From: Clostridia bacterium
GTDB taxonomy: Bacteria; Bacillota; Clostridia; Oscillospirales; Acutalibacteraceae
Length of the DNA stretch: 11,313 nucleotides
Direction of reading: 5' to 3'
NCBI GenBank assembly: GCA_900769375.1
Contig: CAAGGN010000212.1
Span: forward strand, 1-11,313
The notes beneath the pieces are model-generated. The model was not told where the DNA came from. It saw nothing but the letters and a program-made list of their open reading frames with translations, and made no database searches. The first letter of the stretch is position 1; the number at the start of each line of letters is the position of its first letter. Position numbers and translations under genes: made by a program. Shown here piece after piece: positions 7,865-11,313 of the stretch.

Positions 7865-8002
7865 GGGATTCGAACCTGAGAAGGTCTAAGCGTTAATAAA
7901 ACAGTCCGACGGACTGTTTTTAGCTTAGAGCGTGCAGACGGGTACCGAATGCGAAGCATTGGGTCGTCAAGCGAACAGTATGCGAAGCAGACGGCGAATC
8001 CC
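7865..8002. mobile_element. tRNA-linked palindromic element, non-coding
   Basis: A segment of about 138 bp lies between tRNA-Arg and the duplicated tRNA end. It opens with GGGATTCG (7865-7872) and closes with CGAATCCC (7995-8002), an 8-bp terminal inverted repeat. The left end is longer as a T-arm mimic: bases 7865-7876 are the reverse complement of tRNA-Arg 7797-7808. Inside are a hairpin with a 10-bp stem (7898-7907/7911-7920) with an outer 7-bp stem (7885-7891/7923-7929), and a second, bulged hairpin (7937-7967 region). GCGAAGC occurs twice (7951-7957, 7982-7988). There is no credible reading frame. It could be a MITE/REP-like repeat that targets tRNA ends; a structured RNA read through from tRNA-Arg is the alternative. 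The mobile label is inference. Confidence 0.5.
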
Positions 8003-8020
8003 CTTAGCGACGCCAAATAA
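7995..8020 (+). repeat. 26-bp direct repeat, copy 2 (tRNA-Arg fragment)
   Basis: Exact second copy of 7801-7826. It lacks the 5' two thirds of a tRNA, so it cannot be a functional tRNA by itself. It resembles the tRNA-end duplication left at att sites by site-specific integration, but the intervening DNA is far too small to hold an integrase. Confidence 0.95.
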
Positions 8021-8057
8021 GACAGATGCGCTTTATAGCGTGTCTGTCTTATTTTTT
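8015..8057 (+). terminator. Terminator after the tRNA-Arg fragment (copy B)
   Basis: An 18-bp stem (8015-8032 with 8037-8054, two adjacent wobble pairs, TTAT loop) ends in a run of six T (8052-8057). Its lower half matches the tRNA-Arg terminator apart from one extra G-C pair gained on both arms. It also separates the tRNA region from the convergent SDR pseudogene. Confidence 0.88.
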
Positions 8058-8072
8058 GCTTAAAATTTTATC

Positions 8073-8936
8073 TTAAGAATTTTTATAAATATCTTCAGCA
8101 ATTTCATTGACAAATTTAATTTCTTTATCATCGGCCTTTTTAATTTTTTGAAGCTTGGGTTTGCCCCAGATATTAAATAGGGAAGGACCGATCCAGAAAT
8201 ACGGTTTTGTTTCTTTGAAAAGCCCTTCTAAAATCGAAAGGGAAGCTATGTTGGGTTTCATAAAAACGACTCTCATAATTGGCTTCATTATGGGGAAGAG
8301 CCATTTTGGAAAATGGTCGGTAATTCCCGTTAAAGTTATGCCGGGATGGGCAACAGAAAGTTTTTTATCGGGATTGCTTTTAAACAACTCGAAATGAGCA
8401 TACATCGAGTATCTTTTTGAGTTACCGTAAACTAAACTTGATGCGGTTTTATTTTTAAAATCTATATCATTAAAATCGGCTTTAGAATAGTAGTTGGCGA
8501 TACTGCCGACAACTACAACACCGTCGATATTTTGGAGCAAATTTCTTGTTATAAAATAGGGTGAAATAAAGTTAATATTAAAGACATTATCATATCCGTT
8601 TCTTCAAATTTTTCTTTGAATTTTATAAGCGCCGGCATTATGAATTATGTAGTTGATTTTGGTGGTTTTTAGCTCGTTGCAAGCTGTTTTTACCGAGTTA
8701 ATATCAGACATATCCGCAGTGAAATTTTGAATGGTTGCAGCAGGGTAGATGGATAAAAGTTCTTTTCTTAAGTTTAAGGATTTTTCTATGTTTCTATCAA
8801 GCATAATAAGGTTACCGTCAAGAGATAAAACATAATTACAAAGGCATTTGCCGATACCGCCGGTACAACCTGAAATCAGTATAGTTTTGCCTTTGAGCGA
8901 ACGAAGATTTTCGCTTAAATATTTTTGAATTTTGAT
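8073..8936 (-). pseudogene. Short-chain dehydrogenase/reductase, inactivated
   Basis: In the minus frame from 8936 down to the TAA at 8075-8073 the sequence encodes a near full-length SDR (about 287 codons). The cofactor motif SGCTGGIG lies at residues 22-29, Asn100-Ala-Gly at 100-102, the catalytic Ser at about 145 and Tyr170-x-x-x-Lys174. Two lesions are visible. No ATG, GTG or TTG exists in frame before the cofactor motif; the codon spaced correctly (6 nt) after GGGTGGG is ATC at 8936-8934, where ATG is expected. Codon 111 is TGA (8606-8604), followed by GYDNVFNINF in the same frame. The promoter is intact. Both halves still look SDR-like, so the decay seems recent. Sequencing errors are an alternative. 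The substrate is unknown; relatives act on retinol-like or steroid-like alcohols, but no such claim can be made here. Confidence 0.8.
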
Positions 8937-8966
8937 ACAAATCCCACCCGAAAAAATTTCAAGTTA

Positions 8967-8995
8967 ATATTAACACAATACAAACTTTTTATCAA
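8967..8995 (-). promoter_or_regulatory. Promoter for the SDR pseudogene
   Basis: On the minus strand, TTGATA (8995-8990), 17 bp, then TAATAT (8972-8967) with TGT directly before it (extended -10). The start would be near 8960, leaving a leader of about 24 nt that includes the GGGTGGG ribosome site. Confidence 0.6.
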
Positions 8996-9021
8996 TAAAT
9001 ATTTATATATTATAATATAAG

Positions 9022-9050
9022 TTGACAAATCAGGCGTTTTTTGGTAAAAT
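9022..9050 (+). promoter_or_regulatory. Strong promoter of the yicC-remA-gmk-rpoZ-priA cluster
   Basis: A perfect TTGACA (9022-9027) and TAAAAT (9045-9050) are spaced by 17 bp, the same boxes and spacing as the tRNA-Arg promoter. Transcription should begin near 9057. It is divergent from the SDR promoter across a very AT-rich stretch. Confidence 0.85.
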
Positions 9051-9064
9051 GAATTAAATATATT

Positions 9065-9115
9065 ATGGCGTATTTTGCGCATTTAGAGGATGTGTTATTA
9101 CGGTTACGAGTATGA
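9065..9115 (+). other. Possible 16-codon leader ORF overlapping the yicC start
   Basis: ATG 9065 opens 16 codons (MAYFAHLEDVLLRLRV) whose TGA at 9113-9115 overlaps the yicC ATG at 9112 as ATGA. It begins only about 8 nt after the predicted transcription start and has no ribosome site, so translation is doubtful. It matters because yicC ATG 9112 has no nearby ribosome site of its own. Confidence 0.2.
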
Positions 9116-9978
9116 CAGGTTTTGGCAGAGCCAAAAACAGTACTGACGGTTTTGATATAACTGTTGAAATCAAATCGGTGAATCACAGATATTTTGAATT
9201 TTATTCAAGAGTGCCGAGAGCTTATGCTTTTCTTGAGGAGAAGTTGAAGGGTCTTTGTCAGCAAAATATTTCAAGAGGTAAGGTTGAGGTCGCGGTAATC
9301 ATCGATGATAAAAATGCCGACTCTATTGAACTGAAAATAAACAAAACTTATGCAGACGCTTATATTTCCGCCCTTCATAACCTTGCGAAAACATATCGAC
9401 TTAAAGATGATATTAAAGCATCTTCGGTTATCGGTAACAGTGAAATTTTCTCCGTTAAGAAACACGATGTTGATGAAGAAGCGCTCACGGTTGCCGTAAT
9501 TGAAACCGCCAAGGTTGCCATTGATAACTTTATCAAGATGCGCGCTGATGAAGGTGAGCGCTTAGTAAATGATGTGAAGAGCCGCGCAGAATATATTTTA
9601 GAGCAGGTAACTTTTATTGAAGAACGCTCACCTGAAACTGTTAAGGAATATCGCGAAAGAATTGAGCTTAAAATCAAAGAGCTTATTGGTGATGTTCATA
9701 TTGACGAGCAGCGTCTGCTAACCGAAACCGCCATATTTGCTGATAAGGTTGCAGTTGCCGAGGAGACAGTACGCCTTCGCAGTCATATTGGTGAACTTTG
9801 CTCGCTTTTTGAAACGGGCGGAGCAATAGGCAGAAAGCTCGATTTTATCGTGCAGGAAATGAACCGCGAAACCAATACAATCGGTTCTAAAGCTCAGGAT
9901 ATAGCAATCACTAAAAAGGTCGTTGATATTAAATCCGAGATTGAAAAAATAAGAGAGCAGATACAAAATATTGAGTAA
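9112..9978 (+). CDS. yicC: YicC/YloC family endoribonuclease
   Basis: Cytoplasmic endoribonuclease of 288 aa; family members cleave RNA, including small regulatory RNAs in E. coli. The N-terminal family domain begins MTGFGRA and has EIKSVNHRYFEFYSR from residue 19. The C-terminal DUF1732 part ends with DFIVQEMNRETNTIGSKA at about 244-261, holding the conserved Glu249, Arg252, Glu253 and Asn255. The start is not settled. ATG 9112 lacks a ribosome site, while GAGGA at 9086-9090 would suit an in-frame ATT at 9097, giving the few residues before SMTGFG seen in many relatives. It is the first gene of a cluster whose order (yicC-remA-gmk-rpoZ-priA) is conserved in Bacillota. Confidence 0.93.
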   Translation: MTGFGRAKNSTDGFDITVEIKSVNHRYFEFYSRVPRAYAFLEEKLKGLCQQNISRGKVEVAVIIDDKNADSIELKINKTYADAYISALHNLAKTYRLKDDIKASSVIGNSEIFSVKKHDVDEEALTVAVIETAKVAIDNFIKMRADEGERLVNDVKSRAEYILEQVTFIEERSPETVKEYRERIELKIKELIGDVHIDEQRLLTETAIFADKVAVAEETVRLRSHIGELCSLFETGGAIGRKLDFIVQEMNRETNTIGSKAQDIAITKKVVDIKSEIEKIREQIQNIE

Positions 9979-9995
9979 GATTCGGGAGGTTTAGT

Positions 9996-10274
9996 ATGAA
10001 GCTTGTAAACATTGGATTTGGCAATATGGTTTCCGCAAACCGAATGGTTGCCATTGTAAGTCCCGAGTCTGCGCCTATAAAGCGAATAATTCAGGACGCC
10101 AAGGAAAGAGGCACCCTAATTGATGCTACACATGGTAGAAGAACAAGAGCAGTTGTTATTATGGATAGCGACCATATAATTCTCACATATCTTCAGTCTG
10201 AAACCGTTGCTAATCGTATGATAGCGGATGAAAACGTGCTTGATGATGAGGAGGCAGAAAATGAACAAGGGTAA
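9996..10274 (+). CDS. remA: RemA-like DNA-binding regulator (DUF370)
   Basis: Small protein of 92 aa of the RemA/DUF370 family. In Bacillus subtilis RemA forms oligomeric rings that bind DNA and activate biofilm matrix and osmoprotection genes; whether this holds here is unknown. Nearly the whole protein matches the family pattern: NIGFGNMVSANR (5-16) with Arg16 at the position of the DNA-binding arginine, SPESAPIKRIIQDAK (22-36), then DATHGRRTRAVVIMDSDH (43-60) with the Arg-rich HGRRTR at 46-51, and ETVANRM near the end. A short acidic tail follows. GGGAGG at 9984-9989 supports ATG 9996. The last 14 nt overlap gmk. Confidence 0.92.
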   Translation: MKLVNIGFGNMVSANRMVAIVSPESAPIKRIIQDAKERGTLIDATHGRRTRAVVIMDSDHIILTYLQSETVANRMIADENVLDDEEAENEQG

Positions 10275-10866
10275 TCTTTTTATAATCGCCGGTCCCTCCG
10301 GTTCAGGCAAGGATACGGTTATGACTGAGGTTCTTAAAGTTAAGAAAGATCTTTACTTCTCTATTTCATCAATTACAAGACCGATGCGACAAGGTGAAGT
10401 TGAAGGCGCGAAATATAACTTTATTTCCCGCGAAAAATTTGAAGAGCTTTTAGCAAACGATGAACTCTTAGAGCATAACGAGTTTGTTGGAAATTACTAT
10501 GGTACTCCTAAAGCGCCCGTTATTGAAAATCTCGAAAAGGGCATAGATGTTCTTATAGAGGTTGATGTTAACGGTGCAGAGAAAATCAGAAAGAAAATGC
10601 CTGATATGATAAGCGTTTTTATTATGCCACCTTCTTTGGAAGAACTTAAAAGGCGCTTAAGCGGCAGAGGAACCGAATCCCCTGAAATAGTTGAAAAGCG
10701 TATAAATGAGGCATTAAGCGAAATTGAACGCGCTAAAGAATTTGATTATATCGTTGTTAATGACGATTTGAAGGTAGCGGTTGATGATATTTTATCTGTT
10801 ATCTACTGCGCTAAGCTAACCCAAAAAAATAACGAGCATCTTATTAATCAAGTGCTCGGAAGATAA
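10261..10866 (+). CDS. gmk: Guanylate kinase
   Basis: Phosphorylates GMP (and dGMP) to GDP with ATP, an essential step of purine nucleotide supply; cytoplasmic, 201 aa, normal length. The P-loop is GPSGSGKD at residues 11-18. The GMP-binding region has SSITRPMRQGE (36-46) with Arg40 and Arg43, then EVEGAKYNF. The lid/Asp region includes DVLIEVDVNGAEKIR, and the later SGRGTESPEIVEKR supplies the arginines. ATG 10261 is chosen because GAGGAGG (10248-10254) lies 6 nt upstream and the P-loop is then correctly close to the N-terminus. The 14-nt overlap with remA suggests translational coupling. Confidence 0.97.
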   Translation: MNKGNLFIIAGPSGSGKDTVMTEVLKVKKDLYFSISSITRPMRQGEVEGAKYNFISREKFEELLANDELLEHNEFVGNYYGTPKAPVIENLEKGIDVLIEVDVNGAEKIRKKMPDMISVFIMPPSLEELKRRLSGRGTESPEIVEKRINEALSEIERAKEFDYIVVNDDLKVAVDDILSVIYCAKLTQKNNEHLINQVLGR

Positions 10867-10893
10867 ATGTTTATTTTGAAAGGAAATGTCATT

Positions 10894-11073
10894 ATGTTAA
10901 ACCCCAATATCGGAAAGCTTATTGAAAATTATGAAAACAGATATCGTCTTGTAACCGATATCGCATATTGCGCTCGCGAAGTTTCTAAAGAGGCAGAAGA
11001 TAACGGCGAAATTCTTATCGAAAAGCCCGTTAGCATTGCAATTAGCAAACTTGCAAACGAAAAGGGATTATAA
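10894..11073 (+). CDS. rpoZ: RNA polymerase omega subunit
   Basis: Small subunit (59 aa) that helps assemble and stabilise RNA polymerase by wrapping the beta' subunit. The sequence MLNPNIGKLIEN, then NRYRLVTDIAYCARE and a C-terminal KPVSIAISKLAN, match the omega pattern (conserved Tyr-x-Leu-Val, Ala-Arg). ATG 10894 is preferred to the in-frame ATG at 10867: AAAGGAAA lies at 10879-10886 and the protein then starts as relatives do. It lies 27 nt after gmk, as in many Bacillota. It ends with TAA, 32 nt before the priA start. Confidence 0.92.
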   Translation: MLNPNIGKLIENYENRYRLVTDIAYCAREVSKEAEDNGEILIEKPVSIAISKLANEKGL

Positions 11074-11105
11074 TTAACTAATCATTGAGAAATGGAGCGG
11101 TTGTC

Positions 11106-11313
11106 TTGCCGGTAATTGCCGAAATCGTTCTCGCCGATGCTATTGGTTCTTTTGATAAAAAGTATAGCTATACGGTGCCTGAAAATTTAATAGGACGAGT
11201 AGTGCGAGGATGCAGGGTAACCGTGCCCTTTGGTAGAGCAAATATTTTGAAGCAGGGTATGGTTATTAACGAGTGCGAAACCGAAAATGTGCCCGCAAAC
11301 GTTAAATCCATCA
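11106..11313 (+). CDS. priA: Primosomal protein N' (PriA helicase), 3' partial
   Basis: The first 69 codons are visible; the frame is open to the window end. PriA recognises abandoned replication forks and reloads the replicative helicase. The visible part is its N-terminal 3' DNA-binding domain: an initial strand IAEIVLADAIGSFDKKYSYTVPE, then the turn GCRVTVPFGRANILKQGMVI, the typical PriA pattern of GxxVxVPFGR plus a Gly-hydrophobic strand. The start is TTG 11106, with GGAG at 11094-11097 spaced 8 nt; an out-of-frame TTG at 11101 gives no such protein. No coaBC gene lies between rpoZ and priA, unlike in Bacillus. The helicase motifs lie outside the window. Confidence 0.9.
   Translation, partial: MPVIAEIVLADAIGSFDKKYSYTVPENLIGRVVRGCRVTVPFGRANILKQGMVINECETENVPANVKSI

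Noticed and set aside
7861..7994. Second tRNA gene or tRNA pseudogene between the two 3' ends
   Set aside because: No acceptor 5' strand, D-arm or anticodon arm can be placed. Only the T-arm and acceptor 3' half are duplicated.
7801..8020. Short CRISPR-like array (a direct repeat with a spacer)
   Set aside because: Only two copies exist, the repeat is the end of a tRNA gene, and the spacing of 168 bp is far from a CRISPR spacer.
8155..8397. Plus-strand 80-codon reading frame opposite the SDR
   Set aside because: It is antisense to the conserved C-terminal part of the SDR, has no ribosome site and has no recognisable motif.
8604..8606. In-frame TGA in the SDR gene as selenocysteine or a reassigned codon
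   Set aside because: No hairpin resembling a bacterial SECIS follows the TGA, and SDRs do not use a Cys/Sec there. The eleven complete intact genes contain no internal TGA, use TGG for Trp, and end in TAA or TAG. The missing start codon also points to decay.
8590..8620. A pair of compensating frameshifts (the other frame reads KFEET) instead of a nonsense codon
   Set aside because: The original frame resumes with GYDNVFNINF after a stretch of the right length, so one base change explains the data better than two indels. It is not fully excluded.
9001..9021. AT-rich stretch between divergent promoters as a riboswitch or replication origin
   Set aside because: It is only a simple A/T run of about 20 bp, with no DnaA boxes or stable fold. 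It is best explained as an upstream promoter element.

Overview
The window looks like a piece of an AT-rich Clostridia-type genome (Bacillota), probably a draft or metagenome contig. The evidence is the gene content and order (ecfA2-ecfT-truA; yicC-remA-gmk-rpoZ-priA), the ClpE-type ATPase, strong AGGAGG-like ribosome sites, and tRNA genes that encode their own CCA ends. Its first ten bases match the 3' end of a common Illumina adapter, so the left edge is a read or contig end.

Left block (2-7453, all + strand, tightly packed). The genes are EcfA2 (5' truncated) and EcfT of an energy-coupling-factor vitamin/metal importer, the tRNA pseudouridine synthase TruA, a single-pass membrane protein with a propeller-like outer domain (DUF5711-like), a CvpA-family membrane protein, a ClpE-type AAA+ unfoldase with an N-terminal zinc finger, and a HAD-IIA phosphatase. 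Gaps are small or negative, which suggests one operon or a few overlapping transcription units.

Middle block (7454-8072, RNA genes and structured DNA). Two strong hairpins separate the HAD gene from a minus-strand tRNA-Gly(TCC). A divergent promoter pair drives tRNA-Gly and a plus-strand tRNA-Arg(CCT). Just after tRNA-Arg lies the most unusual object here. A segment of about 140 bp has ends that copy the tRNA T-arm in inverted orientation and an interior full of hairpins, including two copies of the ultra-stable GCGAAGC mini-hairpin. It is followed by a second copy of the last 21 nt of tRNA-Arg and a second terminator. It has the form of a small tRNA-targeting repeat element and has no coding capacity.

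Right block. A minus-strand short-chain dehydrogenase/reductase (8073-8936) keeps a good promoter, but its expected ATG is ATC and it has an in-frame TGA, so it is called a pseudogene. Divergently from it, a strong promoter starts the housekeeping cluster yicC (RNase), remA (DNA-binding matrix regulator), gmk (guanylate kinase), rpoZ (RNA polymerase omega) and priA (replication restart helicase, cut by the window end).

Most of the window is ordinary conserved core genome. The parts worth a second look are the tRNA-Arg-linked element, the decayed SDR gene and the unclear start of yicC.
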